From positions 1 through 64,000 of the forward strand of contig QKAW01000011.1 in the NCBI GenBank assembly GCA_003247135.1: a stretch of DNA of 64,000 nt, in the 5' to 3' direction. The position numbers and the translations under genes are program-made. Shown here piece after piece: positions 18,088-27,329 of this stretch. The stretch comes from Spirochaetales bacterium. GTDB taxonomy: Bacteria > Spirochaetota > Spirochaetia > DSM-2461. Under the pieces are notes generated by a model that made no database searches, had not been told where the DNA came from, and saw only the letters and a list, made by a program, of their open reading frames with translations. How positions within the stretch are numbered: the stretch's first letter is position 1; every line of letters starts with the position of its first letter.

Positions 18088-18816
18088 CTAATCACTATCT
18101 CCCTTTTTTAACAAAATTGTTCCATATTGAACACTTTGATAGACTATTAGTATTCTATACTTAATAGAATCAAGTATTGCTAAAAATGCACATATAAATT
18201 CCATTAATGAGTTTCTATTTTTTATAAGTTCGTCAAATAGAAATTCACTTTTTTCTGAAAGCAATTCATTTATTAAAGAGATTTTTTCATTTATTGTCAC
18301 TTCTTCATTAATACTTACAATTTTTTCTCTCTGATTAAGTTTTCTTAAGGAAGAATATGTTGCAAATAGATCTGATATCTCAACTTCTTTCCATACATCA
18401 TCATCATATAAAATCTGTCTTGCAGGTCTAACTGTATCTTCTTTTAAATCTCTATCATCAATTCTTGTTTTCATTATTTCAGTTATTTTTTTAAATTTCT
18501 GGTAATCAATTAATTTTGCAACTAGATCAGTCCTAGGGTCTTCTGCCTCCTCTTCTATGTCAACTTCTACAGGTAATAACATTCTGGATTTAATATATAG
18601 CAAGGTTGAAGCTAAAAGATAAAATTCTGTTAAATCTTCCAAAGTCTGATCAGTTTGATTATCTAATATTTCAATGTACTGTGCTGTAATTTCAAGAATA
18701 GGAATATCATAGATACTAACTTCACTTTTACGGATAAGGAACAGGAGAAGATCCAGAGGCCCTTGAAACTCCTTTAAATTAAAGATGTTCTTGTGAATCA
18801 TAAAATTATAATACAT
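18088..18816 (-). CDS. scpA: Segregation and condensation protein A
   Basis: ScpA is the kleisin of the SMC complex. The signature FQGPLDLLLFLIRKSEVSIYDIPILEITAQYIEIL-type N-terminal domain is near the start, followed by LLASTLLYIKSRMLLPV; the acidic middle and a C-terminal winged helix bind ScpB and SMC. The frame is open to an ATG at 18852, but only the ATG at 18816 has an AAAGGA upstream (spacing about 11), and family members start a few residues before the FQGPLDLLL block, so I place the start there (242 residues); 18801 is another option. The gene abuts scpB. Confidence 0.9.
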   Translation of the reverse strand: MYYNFMIHKNIFNLKEFQGPLDLLLFLIRKSEVSIYDIPILEITAQYIEILDNQTDQTLEDLTEFYLLASTLLYIKSRMLLPVEVDIEEEAEDPRTDLVAKLIDYQKFKKITEIMKTRIDDRDLKEDTVRPARQILYDDDVWKEVEISDLFATYSSLRKLNQREKIVSINEEVTINEKISLINELLSEKSEFLFDELIKNRNSLMEFICAFLAILDSIKYRILIVYQSVQYGTILLKKGDSD

Positions 18817-18870
18817 TGTAATAATAGTCCTTTCAATCTGTTCTGATTCCATTATTAAAAATAAAAATAT

Positions 18871-18899
18871 TTGACCTGAATGATTTTGAGTCTTACCAT
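18871..18899 (+). promoter_or_regulatory. Probable promoter for the EF-G-like gene
   Basis: TTGACC (18871-18876), 17-base spacer and TACCAT (18894-18899), five and four matches of six to sigma-70 consensus, 31 bases before the start codon. Confidence 0.4.
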
Positions 18900-18930
18900 T
18901 ATTAATATATAAAAAATTCTGGAGGAAAAT

Positions 18931-20958
18931 ATGGAATATAATTCTGCATCTTTAAGGAATGTTACTATTTGTGGGCATGGTGGTACTGGAAAGACATCTC
19001 TATGCGAACAAATATTATACAATGCAAAAGTTATTCAGAAAGCTGAAACTGTTGATTCAGGTAGAACAGTGTGTGATTTTACAGATGATGAAATTGAAAG
19101 AAAAATGTCGATACATTCATCTGTTTGTAATGTAAACTGGAAAGATACAAAAATAAATATTTTTGATACTCCAGGTATTTCAGATTTTGCAGGAGAAGTA
19201 ATATCATCCTTTAGAGTAACTGAATCTGCAGTTGTTCTCTTTGGTAGCAGATCAGGTGTTCAGATTGAATCAGTAAAACTCTGGAGGCAATTAGATAAAC
19301 GAAAAATGCCTCGAATTGCATTTATTACAAAGATGGATAAAGCTAATGCAGATTACTTCTCAGTTATTGAACAGATTAAAGATTTTAAAGTTACATGCAT
19401 ACCTATAACTATTCCTATGGGGGAAGGTAATAGTTACAATGGAGTTATTAACTTATTAAATATGAAAGCATATTATAAAAGTAATGACGGTGATGAAAAA
19501 AAAGCTGTTGAGATACCAATTGAGTTTACTGATATTGCTAATAAATATCACGAGATGATGATAGAAGCTGCAGCAGAAGGAGATGATGAACTTACAGACA
19601 AATTCTTTCAGAATGGAACACTTGAAATTGAAGATGTAAAAAAAGGATTAAGAGAAGGTCTTTTTGATAATAAATTTATTCCTGTTTTTTGTGGCTCCGT
19701 AGCTGAGAATTCCGGGATTACTCCATTAATGGATTTTATCGCTTTGGAATCACCTTGTCCCTATAGGGTTGAGGAACCGTGTATTACTGGGGAGAAATCA
19801 ACATTTATAACTCCGGAAGGTGATTTTTCTGGATTGGTATTTAAGACTACAATAGATCAATTTAGTGGAAAATTAAGTTTTGTTAAAATTATAACTGGAT
19901 CCTTAGTTCCTGGTAGTGAGCATTTTATTCCAAGAGAAAATAAAAAAATAAAAATAAATAAGATATATACAGCTGAAGGTAAAAAATTAATAGAGTGTAA
20001 TGAATTAACCGCCGGGGATATTGGTGTTATAAACAAGCAAGATCTTTTAAAAACCAATGATACTATTTGCTCTCCTAACCACATAATTCATTTCAAAGCA
20101 CTCCAACTCCCACAACCGATTTTTTCTCTGGCTATTGAAGCCGAAAAGAAAAAAGATGAAGATAAATTATCAGAACTACTTCATAAAGAGGCTGAACAAG
20201 ATAATACTTTTATTGTCAACTTTAACCCAGAAACAAAAGAGAGCGTCATTTCAGGTATGGGAGAACTTCATCTGGATATAATACTTGATAGAATTTACAA
20301 AATATCCAAAATCCATGTGATAAAAAAACAACCTAAAGTGCCTTTTAGAGAAAGTATAACTCAACCAAGTTCTGGAGAGTATACTTATAAAAAGCAATCA
20401 GGTGGACATGGACAATATGGAAAGTGTGAACTTAAGATTTATCCACTGGAAAGAGGTGAAGATTTTGAATTCATTAACTCAATAAAAGGTGGGGTTATCA
20501 GTAAAGGATATATGCCGGGTATAGAAAAAGGAATAAGAGAAGCCATGGAAGAGGGCTTTCTTGAAGGGTACCCTATTGTTGATGTTAAAGCTGAAGTTGT
20601 TGACGGCAAGGAGCATGCAGTTGATTCATCTGAACTGGCTTTTAAATTAGCAGCAAAGAATGCTTTTAAAGTAGCTTTGGAAAAAGCTGGTGTATCTATG
20701 TTGGAACCATATCAGAATTTAACAGTATTTATTCCAGAAAAATATATTGGAGATGTTTTATCTGATCTGTCATCAAAAAGAGCTAAAATTCAAAACCAGG
20801 AAAGTATTGGAGGAGGTATTCAGTCTATTATAGCAAAAGTACCACAAGTAGAATTGTTAAAATATGCTATAGATTTAAAATCACTTACAAGTGGAACCGG
20901 TGCTTTTGAGCTTGAATTTAGCCATTATGAAAAATGCAATAGGAAAGTTGTTAATTAA
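18931..20958 (+). CDS. Elongation factor G-like GTPase (EF-G2 type)
   Basis: A 675-residue five-domain translational GTPase, shorter than EF-G proper (about 690-700). G1 is GHGGTGKT (residues 12-19), G2 region ERKMSIHSSV, G3 DTPGISDF, G4 TKMDKA. The G1 loop GHGGTGKT and a switch I ERKMSIH in place of ERGITI show it is the divergent EF-G-like subgroup, not the canonical translocase. Domain IV contains the GGHGQYGKCELKIYPL and HAVDSSELAFKLAAKNAFK blocks. Members of this group hydrolyse GTP on ribosomes but do not replace EF-G; some act in recycling or stress. A GGAGG precedes the ATG by 6 bases. Confidence 0.9.
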   Translation: MEYNSASLRNVTICGHGGTGKTSLCEQILYNAKVIQKAETVDSGRTVCDFTDDEIERKMSIHSSVCNVNWKDTKINIFDTPGISDFAGEVISSFRVTESAVVLFGSRSGVQIESVKLWRQLDKRKMPRIAFITKMDKANADYFSVIEQIKDFKVTCIPITIPMGEGNSYNGVINLLNMKAYYKSNDGDEKKAVEIPIEFTDIANKYHEMMIEAAAEGDDELTDKFFQNGTLEIEDVKKGLREGLFDNKFIPVFCGSVAENSGITPLMDFIALESPCPYRVEEPCITGEKSTFITPEGDFSGLVFKTTIDQFSGKLSFVKIITGSLVPGSEHFIPRENKKIKINKIYTAEGKKLIECNELTAGDIGVINKQDLLKTNDTICSPNHIIHFKALQLPQPIFSLAIEAEKKKDEDKLSELLHKEAEQDNTFIVNFNPETKESVISGMGELHLDIILDRIYKISKIHVIKKQPKVPFRESITQPSSGEYTYKKQSGGHGQYGKCELKIYPLERGEDFEFINSIKGGVISKGYMPGIEKGIREAMEEGFLEGYPIVDVKAEVVDGKEHAVDSSELAFKLAAKNAFKVALEKAGVSMLEPYQNLTVFIPEKYIGDVLSDLSSKRAKIQNQESIGGGIQSIIAKVPQVELLKYAIDLKSLTSGTGAFELEFSHYEKCNRKVVN

Positions 20959-20968
20959 TGGGATTTTG

Positions 20969-21361
20969 CTATCCTGCAAATCCACCTTTTGCCATTTCAC
21001 CAATTAATTTTGCTGCTGAACCAACAATAGTTTGAGTTGATAATATTTCACCAGCTTCAATAATAATTGAAATTATAGCTTCTCTGTTTCCTGGGGCAAT
21101 TATGAGATAATTCATTCTGACCCCTGGGAAACTTTCACTTAAAACCTGTAATTCACCCTTTACATCTTCATCATCTGTTAAAAACAGAAATAAAAAATCA
21201 TCATCGACGGGTTTAAAAGAAACTGAATCTAATATTAGATCTACTCCTATACAGTCGAAACTAAAAACATCTTCATCATTTTCCACAGATGACATAAACT
21301 CTTCTTTTTCCGCTTCAGATGAAAATGAAACTTCTAAGAGATTGATAATAACATCACTCAA
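20969..21361 (-). CDS. Small unknown protein encoded after the DinG-like helicase
   Basis: A 130-residue acidic protein with alternating hydrophobic strands (INLLEVSFSS, LILDSVSFKPVDDDFLFLFL, VRMNYLIIAPGN) and a Gly/Ala-rich tail ending KGGFAG. No membrane segment or signal peptide; no family recognised. Its start overlaps the stop of the JAMM-DinG gene by 8 bases, so the two are translationally coupled, which supports it being a real gene despite the lack of homologues I can name. Confidence 0.6.
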   Translation of the reverse strand: MSDVIINLLEVSFSSEAEKEEFMSSVENDEDVFSFDCIGVDLILDSVSFKPVDDDFLFLFLTDDEDVKGELQVLSESFPGVRMNYLIIAPGNREAIISIIIEAGEILSTQTIVGSAAKLIGEMAKGGFAG

Positions 21362-23795
21362 ACATTACTCCTTTTTCAAGAAACTCCTTAGAGTCTCCCA
21401 ATATACTCATTCCCTTATCAGCATAAAAATTACACTGAGGGAGAGAATTTAAAAAAATTGATCCATATCTCATTTTTATACATCTAGAGTCAAGGAGAAA
21501 AACAAGTCCCCAGTCTCTATTTCTCCTCATTAATCTACCAAACCCCTGTTTTAATCTAGTAACTGCATCGGGTATTGATATTTCCATAAAAGGATTTCCA
21601 CCTTTCTCCTTACATCTATCCATTCTTGCTTTTATAATTGGATCTGAAGGGACTCTAAATGGAAGTTTAGTAATTACTACTACTTTTAATGTTTCACCGG
21701 GAGAATCAACACCTTCCCAAAATGATTCGGTTGCAAATAGAACACTCGAAATATCTTCCTTGAAATTATTTAACAATCTGCTTCTATCATCTTCACCCTG
21801 CTTATAGCAAGTTATTCCCTTACTATCGAGGAATGGTTTAACATTTTCATAAACTTCTCTTAAAATATGATAAGATGTAAATAATAGCAATCCACTACCA
21901 TTTGTAATATCGAGAATTTTTTTTATATAATCCTTAATAAAGTCAATATATCCATCTTCTGTGGGAAGTGGTGCATCAACAGGAACACCTAGAAAAACTC
22001 TTTCATCGTACTTAAATGGAGATTCATAAATTTTCTCCTGAACCCTTTCAGTAATAACGTGTTGTATCCCTACCCTTTTTTTCCAGAAATTAAAACTGTT
22101 ATTTACTGTTAAAGTTGCTGAAGTACAAATTACAGATGAGTAGGGTTCAAAAACAGCCTTGTTCATTAATTCTGAAATATCAATTGGAGTTATGGTATAA
22201 TTGATAAATACATCACCTTTAGATGTTGTACCTTTTTCCACCCAGAATATATCATCTCTATATTCAGTATAACTTCTAAATTTCTCAAAAAATGTTGAGA
22301 AGGATTCAAATTTTCTTTTTAATCTGGAACTTTCTATAAATGCATCATAGTCTTGAAAGTCTTCATCAACTAAATCCAGTAACTCGCTTAATTTATCAGA
22401 TAAGTCGAGTATAGATTTCTGAAGTTTTAATGATGGGTTTAGTATTCCATAAGTTAATGATTCAGTTATCTCTCCCTCTATATGCAAACTGTTACCAGAA
22501 GTAAAATCTAAACAAAGTTGATCCAGTGATTCTGCATTTCTTTTTATTTCTTCAATTATTGGATCAACATCAGAAATTATTGATGGATCATTAAATAGTT
22601 TCTCAAGTTTGTATAATGAACCATATCTCTTGCCCATTTTTCTTCCATATAATCTATTTAAATATTTGATTAAGCTATATTTATTATATTTGTCTGAAAA
22701 AAAGCTGGTAGCACTGTCTTCTATATTGTGTGCTTCATCAAAAATAATCTTATAAAATGGAGGTAAAACTGCACTTCCTTCAAATCCGGCACCTTCAAGC
22801 CTCATAGCAAGATCTGCAAAGAGTAAATGATGGTTAACAACAATAATACCTGCTGTTGAAGCTTCTTTTCTTGCTTTCATTGAAAAACATTTATTAAAAT
22901 AAGCACATTTTATCCCTGTACATGTATCTGTTTCACTACAAATGGAACTCCACAAATCCTTTGGTGGCAGAAAATTCAAATCACTAATTGTTCCGGTTTT
23001 ACTATTTTTTATCCACTCCCTGATAAGATTAAGGGGATCATTTTCATCTCTAAACAGAGAATCTTCTTCTAGGGCACTATAAAATCTTTTATGACAAACA
23101 TAGTTTCCTCGCCCTTTAACAAGAACTGTTTTGACTTTACTATTTAATATTTTTTTAGCTAATGGAATATCTTTATCTACCAACTGTTGCTGCAAATTAA
23201 TTGTTCCTGTTGAAATTACAATTCTGTCATCATTCTCTTCAGCCCATTTTAAAGCAGGTATTAAATAAGCAAAAGATTTCCCAACACCAGTTCCCGCTTC
23301 TGCAGCAAGTACACAATCATGATTTAAGGCAAAGGTAACATCATCAAGCAGATTTGCTTGTGCTTCTCTATATTCATAATTCCTATCAATTTTATTTAAA
23401 GAGCCACCCGGTTTTATATAGTGTGATAAATTATCAAGAGTTACCCTTTCTTTTATTTTGATAGGTTCTACAACGGCATAAACTTTATCAACACTATTAT
23501 TAATTATGTAAAAACCAATTCCATCATTACCCAGCATTGATGCTACATTTAAATCTTGTTCTGAGGGTTTTAAAATACCTGATGGGTGATTATGTATCAC
23601 CACATCCCCCTTTATCATATGAGGAAATATTGCTGGAACAGAATTTTCATCACCTCTTGCTCCAACTTCAACTAAACTTATTATTCCATCACTATCCAGG
23701 CGTCCTAAAAAAAGAACTTCATTTCCATTAACTTCATCAATTGCATTTTTAATTATATCAATTACACGGTAAGTAAATCTTTCATTAATTTTCAC
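21354..23795 (-). CDS. DinG/XPD-family helicase with an N-terminal JAMM domain
   Basis: An 813-residue protein. Residues 1-115 are a JAMM/RadC-like metal-binding domain: Glu26, then HNHPSGILKPSEQD with His68, His70, Ser78 and Asp81, an exact HxH-x7-S-x2-D pattern. From about 140 it is a DinG-type superfamily 2 helicase: Walker A AAEAGTGVGKS (164-174), four cysteines for an iron-sulfur cluster (one in GNYVCHKR, three in CSETDTCTGIKCAYFNKC region), DEAH in FDEAHNIED, then ATESFWEGVD, PFRVPSDP and RLKQGFGRLMRR. DinG helicases unwind 5'-tailed DNA, R-loops and G-quadruplexes. What the JAMM part does (peptidase, scaffold) is not shown. See findings. Confidence 0.88.
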   Translation of the reverse strand: MKINERFTYRVIDIIKNAIDEVNGNEVLFLGRLDSDGIISLVEVGARGDENSVPAIFPHMIKGDVVIHNHPSGILKPSEQDLNVASMLGNDGIGFYIINNSVDKVYAVVEPIKIKERVTLDNLSHYIKPGGSLNKIDRNYEYREAQANLLDDVTFALNHDCVLAAEAGTGVGKSFAYLIPALKWAEENDDRIVISTGTINLQQQLVDKDIPLAKKILNSKVKTVLVKGRGNYVCHKRFYSALEEDSLFRDENDPLNLIREWIKNSKTGTISDLNFLPPKDLWSSICSETDTCTGIKCAYFNKCFSMKARKEASTAGIIVVNHHLLFADLAMRLEGAGFEGSAVLPPFYKIIFDEAHNIEDSATSFFSDKYNKYSLIKYLNRLYGRKMGKRYGSLYKLEKLFNDPSIISDVDPIIEEIKRNAESLDQLCLDFTSGNSLHIEGEITESLTYGILNPSLKLQKSILDLSDKLSELLDLVDEDFQDYDAFIESSRLKRKFESFSTFFEKFRSYTEYRDDIFWVEKGTTSKGDVFINYTITPIDISELMNKAVFEPYSSVICTSATLTVNNSFNFWKKRVGIQHVITERVQEKIYESPFKYDERVFLGVPVDAPLPTEDGYIDFIKDYIKKILDITNGSGLLLFTSYHILREVYENVKPFLDSKGITCYKQGEDDRSRLLNNFKEDISSVLFATESFWEGVDSPGETLKVVVITKLPFRVPSDPIIKARMDRCKEKGGNPFMEISIPDAVTRLKQGFGRLMRRNRDWGLVFLLDSRCIKMRYGSIFLNSLPQCNFYADKGMSILGDSKEFLEKGVMFE

Positions 23796-23868
23796 TCAAT
23801 TATATTACTTAATCTAAATATATAAGTAAATAATATAAAAATGTAAAACTATATTTTAAAGTGCTACA

Positions 23869-23880
23869 TTTTTGCAAAAA
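23869..23880. repeat. 12-base palindrome upstream of the sugar-binding protein gene
   Basis: TTTTTGCAAAAA is a perfect palindrome about 100 bases before the start codon, in a region of T-rich tracts. It could be a regulator site or chance in AT-rich DNA. Confidence 0.2.
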
Positions 23881-23981
23881 CATCTACTTTTTTGTAATAA
23901 TCCATGTTTTTTTTTAGTTTTTTTCATTTTTAGGATAAAAATCCAGGGTTAAGATTTCGTAATCAAAACAAGGAGAAAATA

Positions 23982-25307
23982 ATGAAGTCAAAATTATCAA
24001 AATTAATCATGTTATTAATGATGACAATGATTAGTGGCTTAGTTTTTGCTAACGGAAACAAAGAAGCATCAACTACAACACAACCGGAAAAAAAGAAGAA
24101 AAGAGAAATTTCTGCAATGTTAATGCAGTCCAGAAATTTTACTGGTCTACAGGAAATGATTGCAAAACTTGAGGCTGAAGAAAATATAGTTATTGATATG
24201 CAGGTAATACCTGATGATCAATATCTAAATTTACTAAAAATTAAAGTAAACTCAGGTGTAGCTCCTGACTTAATGGATTATAATGTTCCACATATATATG
24301 GTGTTTTAGATCCAGCTAAATATTTCGAAGATTTAAGTGACCAACCTTGGGTTAAAAGATTAGTTAATCCTTCTATTTCTGAATACAACGGTAAAACTTA
24401 TAGCTATACATTCCTTTCTACTAGTGGTTTCCAGGCTATGATCTACAACAAAGATGTATTTAAAAAGTTTGGTCTTGAAGTTCCTAAAACTGTTGCAGAA
24501 TTTGAGAAAGTTTGTGAAACTTTAAAAAATGGTGGAATAACACCAATTCTTCTAGCTTCAGATATCTGGGTTCCACAAATCTGGATGACAGCTGGTTACA
24601 GCAGAGCTTTAGGTAGTGCAGAAGCTGCAAAAGATTTTGCAGATAAAATTTTAACTAACAAAGCTAAATTTACTGATTATCCACAAGTTGTTGCAGCAGT
24701 TGATGAATATTTATCACTTTTTGAAAAAGGTTGGATTAATAAGGATTTTGTTACTTTAAATATTGATGGTGTTTATGAAGCATTAGGAACTGGTAAAGGA
24801 GCTATGTTCTTCGGTTCAACTGGTTTAGCAAATAGCGTTGAGCAGGCTTTCCCTAATGGTAACTTTGGTATGTTTAATGTTCCAACTTCATATGACAGTA
24901 AAGACATTATAAGTGGTACTGTATTCTCAACAGGATTTGTTGTAAACAAAGCATCAAAAGACAAAGAGTTAGTAAAAGAAGTTCTTGAGATTTTTTCAAG
25001 ACCTGAATATGCAAAATTATACTTTAACGATAGACCTGGATTCCCAGCTTTAAATGATGTAGACGGTGGGAAATTAAAAGATTATGCACAAAATGTTTAC
25101 AACGACTATGTATTAAAAGGTAAAATGGTTAATGAAATGAACCTTTTCTTAAACCCTCTTAGTTCATTAAATGGTTCTACACTATGGGTTTATTACCAAG
25201 AAGCTCCTGTAACAGGTGAGATGAATGGTTATCAGTTATTAGAAAGATTCCAAAAAGATGTTGATAAGTTTATGAAAGAACAAAAAGCACCGGGATGGGA
25301 TAAGTAA
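23982..25307 (+). CDS. Carbohydrate ABC transporter substrate-binding protein
   Basis: A 441-residue periplasmic binding protein of the CUT1 (MalE-like) type. The signal sequence ends GLVFANGNKEA, the form common in spirochaete binding proteins, with no lipobox Cys. The mature part has the family pattern: MQVIPDDQYLNLLKIKVNSG, APDLMDYN, YNKDVFKKFGLEVPKTVAEFEKVCETLKNGGITPI, GKGAMFFGSTGLAN and a long two-lobed C-terminal. Substrate is probably a sugar or oligosaccharide and cannot be named. AAGGAG stands 6 bases before the ATG. It is followed by a hairpin and the two permease genes. Confidence 0.92.
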   Translation: MKSKLSKLIMLLMMTMISGLVFANGNKEASTTTQPEKKKKREISAMLMQSRNFTGLQEMIAKLEAEENIVIDMQVIPDDQYLNLLKIKVNSGVAPDLMDYNVPHIYGVLDPAKYFEDLSDQPWVKRLVNPSISEYNGKTYSYTFLSTSGFQAMIYNKDVFKKFGLEVPKTVAEFEKVCETLKNGGITPILLASDIWVPQIWMTAGYSRALGSAEAAKDFADKILTNKAKFTDYPQVVAAVDEYLSLFEKGWINKDFVTLNIDGVYEALGTGKGAMFFGSTGLANSVEQAFPNGNFGMFNVPTSYDSKDIISGTVFSTGFVVNKASKDKELVKEVLEIFSRPEYAKLYFNDRPGFPALNDVDGGKLKDYAQNVYNDYVLKGKMVNEMNLFLNPLSSLNGSTLWVYYQEAPVTGEMNGYQLLERFQKDVDKFMKEQKAPGWDK

Positions 25308-25324
25308 TTTTATTTCACTAGAAG

Positions 25325-25351
25325 ACGGCAATCCAAGGGTTGCCGTTTTTT
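25325..25351 (+). terminator. Terminator-like hairpin between binding protein and permeases
   Basis: ACGGCAA (25325-25331), 8-base loop, TTGCCGT (25340-25346) and a run of T to 25351. Such a partial terminator lets the binding protein be made in excess over the membrane components, which is common in this operon type. Confidence 0.85.
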
Positions 25352-25370
25352 ATGAATACAAGGAAAAAAT

Positions 25371-26252
25371 ATGTTAATTAGAAGAGAGAAAATGTTTTAC
25401 CCAGCAGGATTAATAGTCCCTGCTCTAGTGGTTTTTACACTGTTTACGATTGTGCCAGTACTGATGAGTCTGTTTTATTCATTTACAGACTGGAATATAA
25501 TGCGAATGGAAAATCCTGAGTTTAGAGGATTATTAAATTATCAAAGACTATTTTCAGACCCAATATTTTTAAGGTCACTTGGTAATACTCTCTTATTTGC
25601 CTTTTCAACAACTTTCTTAAAAACTGTAATTGGTTTAATGCTAGCTATAATATTAATTAAAAAGGTCCCTGGAAATGGAATTTTCAGAACTCTTTTTTAT
25701 CTACCATGTGTTTTGAGTACAACTGTTGTTGGAGTATTGTATAAAGCGATTCTTGCATCAAACGGTCTTCTAAATAATGGGCTTAACAGTATAGGTTTAA
25801 GTTTTTTAACATTTGACTGGTTATCAACTTACGCTACAGCTATAACATCTACGATTTTTATAGAATCCTGGATGTGGGCTGGTTTTAATATGATTATTTT
25901 TATAGCTGGTTTACAAGCTATTCCATCTGATTATTATGAAGCTGCTGAAATGGAAGGAGCTGGAAAAGTTAATACATTTTTTAACATAACAATACCTTTA
26001 TTAGTACCAGCATTTACTGTTGTCATTACACTATGTATAACAGGGGGACTGAGAGTTTTCGATTTGATCTACGTATTAACAAACGGTGGTCCAGGTTTTG
26101 ATACACAGGTTATGAATACTTTTGCTTTTAGAGCATTTGGACAAGGTCTATTAGGGGAATCTAGTGCCGCATCAATTGTATTGGCTTTTGTTGTTGTAAC
26201 AATTTCTTTTATATTAAATAACAAATTAAAATCAAGCGAGGTTGAAGCATAA
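25371..26252 (+). CDS. Sugar ABC transporter permease, MalF/UgpA type
   Basis: A 293-residue membrane protein with six predicted helices, beginning around 13-35 (IVPALVVFTLFTIVPVLMSLFYSF). The cytoplasmic EAA loop that docks the ATPase is near 190-210: YEAAEMEGAGKVNTFFNITIPLL. This is a CUT1 permease subunit. The gene follows the hairpin, begins after AAGGA, and its end overlaps the second permease by one base. Together with the next gene it forms the channel; no ATPase gene is present in the operon, so a shared MsmK-like ATPase elsewhere is expected. Confidence 0.93.
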   Translation: MLIRREKMFYPAGLIVPALVVFTLFTIVPVLMSLFYSFTDWNIMRMENPEFRGLLNYQRLFSDPIFLRSLGNTLLFAFSTTFLKTVIGLMLAIILIKKVPGNGIFRTLFYLPCVLSTTVVGVLYKAILASNGLLNNGLNSIGLSFLTFDWLSTYATAITSTIFIESWMWAGFNMIIFIAGLQAIPSDYYEAAEMEGAGKVNTFFNITIPLLVPAFTVVITLCITGGLRVFDLIYVLTNGGPGFDTQVMNTFAFRAFGQGLLGESSAASIVLAFVVVTISFILNNKLKSSEVEA

Positions 26253-27079
26253 TGGAAATCATGATTAAAAGAAAAAAAAATATAATTCCATTCATAATTT
26301 TGCTTGGAATATCTATGTTTTATTTTATACCAATTATAATGATGATTTTAGGTTCGTTAAAAGATCAGACTGAAGCGATTATGTTTAATCTTAATTTACC
26401 TAAAAATGCACAATGGAAAAATTATGCTGAAGTTATTAAAAGAGGAAAAATATTAAACGGGTATAAAAACAGTTTTATAATTACATCTATATCAACTATA
26501 TTAACAATAATAGTTGGTGGTTTTGCAGGTATAACAATTTCAAGAAGAAATGATAAGCTATCAAATGGATTCTACTATTATTTTATATTTGGATTAACAA
26601 TAACACTTCAAATAGCATCTATGTTCTCACTTTTAAAATCATTTAATTTGTATGGATCTTTTATATCTGTAATATTAATTTTTGTAGCTCAAAGAATGCC
26701 GTTCACAGTTATGACATTTACAAGTTTTGTAAAAGGTGTTCCAAGATCATTAGATGAAGCAGCAATTGTTGATGGTTGTAATGTATTTCAATTATACACT
26801 CAAATTCTGATGCCTATATTAAAACCAATAATTTTAACCAATACAATTGTTACAATTATTAGTGTTTGGAATAACTTTAATATCTCTCTGTTTTTCTTAA
26901 ATTCTGCAAAACAATGGACTGTATCTTTAACTATCTATAATTTTTATGGAATGTTTTCAAGAGATTGGCATTTAGTATTTACTGCTTTAGTATTAACAAT
27001 AATTCCTGTTGTTGCTGTATATTTATGGTTACAAAAATATATAGTTTCCGGTATGACAGCTGGTGCAGTTAAAGGATAA
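26252..27079 (+). CDS. Sugar ABC transporter permease, MalG/UgpE type
   Basis: A 275-residue six-helix membrane protein starting with a basic MIKRKKN and a hydrophobic segment at 13-31. The EAA loop is DEAAIVDGCNVFQLYTQILMPIL (about 170-192). Typical CUT1 partner of the preceding permease; the start ATG overlaps its stop (TAATG). Followed by 250 bases with a possible decayed reading frame and then the two-component genes. Confidence 0.93.
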   Translation: MEIMIKRKKNIIPFIILLGISMFYFIPIIMMILGSLKDQTEAIMFNLNLPKNAQWKNYAEVIKRGKILNGYKNSFIITSISTILTIIVGGFAGITISRRNDKLSNGFYYYFIFGLTITLQIASMFSLLKSFNLYGSFISVILIFVAQRMPFTVMTFTSFVKGVPRSLDEAAIVDGCNVFQLYTQILMPILKPIILTNTIVTIISVWNNFNISLFFLNSAKQWTVSLTIYNFYGMFSRDWHLVFTALVLTIIPVVAVYLWLQKYIVSGMTAGAVKG

Positions 27080-27306
27080 TTTTTGAAAAAACCAATATTC
27101 TGATTATTATGGTTGATGATCATGCATCAAAGACCATAAGTGAATACAAATCCAGATTAGCAACTGTATTTTAAAATTCTAATATTGATAGAATAGTCAA
27201 TAAAGGGTGCTGTTCAGAATATATTAATCAATTCGAGTTAAGAGATAGGTTAAAAGAGAATGACTCCAAATACCCAGACTTGATAAACTTATTAAAAACA
27301 ACTTAA
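27073..27306 (+). pseudogene. Possible decayed reading frame between the permease and histidine kinase genes
   Basis: One frame is open from 27073 to 27306 apart from a single TAA at 27172-27174; the first part reads NILIIMVDDHASKTISEYKS and the second NIDRIVNKGCCSEYINQFEL, ending in a TAA at 27304. Both halves have ordinary protein composition in the same frame, as expected for a gene broken by one stop, but I recognise no family and there is no clear start. An imperfect hairpin (27107-27139) overlaps its beginning. It may instead be untranslated leader. Confidence 0.25.
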
Positions 27307-27309
27307 TAT
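27280..27309 (+). promoter_or_regulatory. Possible promoter for the histidine kinase-regulator pair
   Basis: TTGATA (27280-27285), 18-base spacer, TAATAT (27304-27309), about 20 bases before the TTG start. It would give the two-component genes a transcript separate from the transporter. Confidence 0.3.
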
Positions 27310-27329
27310 ATTATAAAAGGAATATATAA

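Noticed and set aside
23869-23880. Palindrome TTTTTGCAAAAA as a catabolite or YesN operator
   Set aside because: It is a simple AT-rich palindrome without a second copy near by, so a regulator site cannot be claimed; kept only as a low-confidence repeat.
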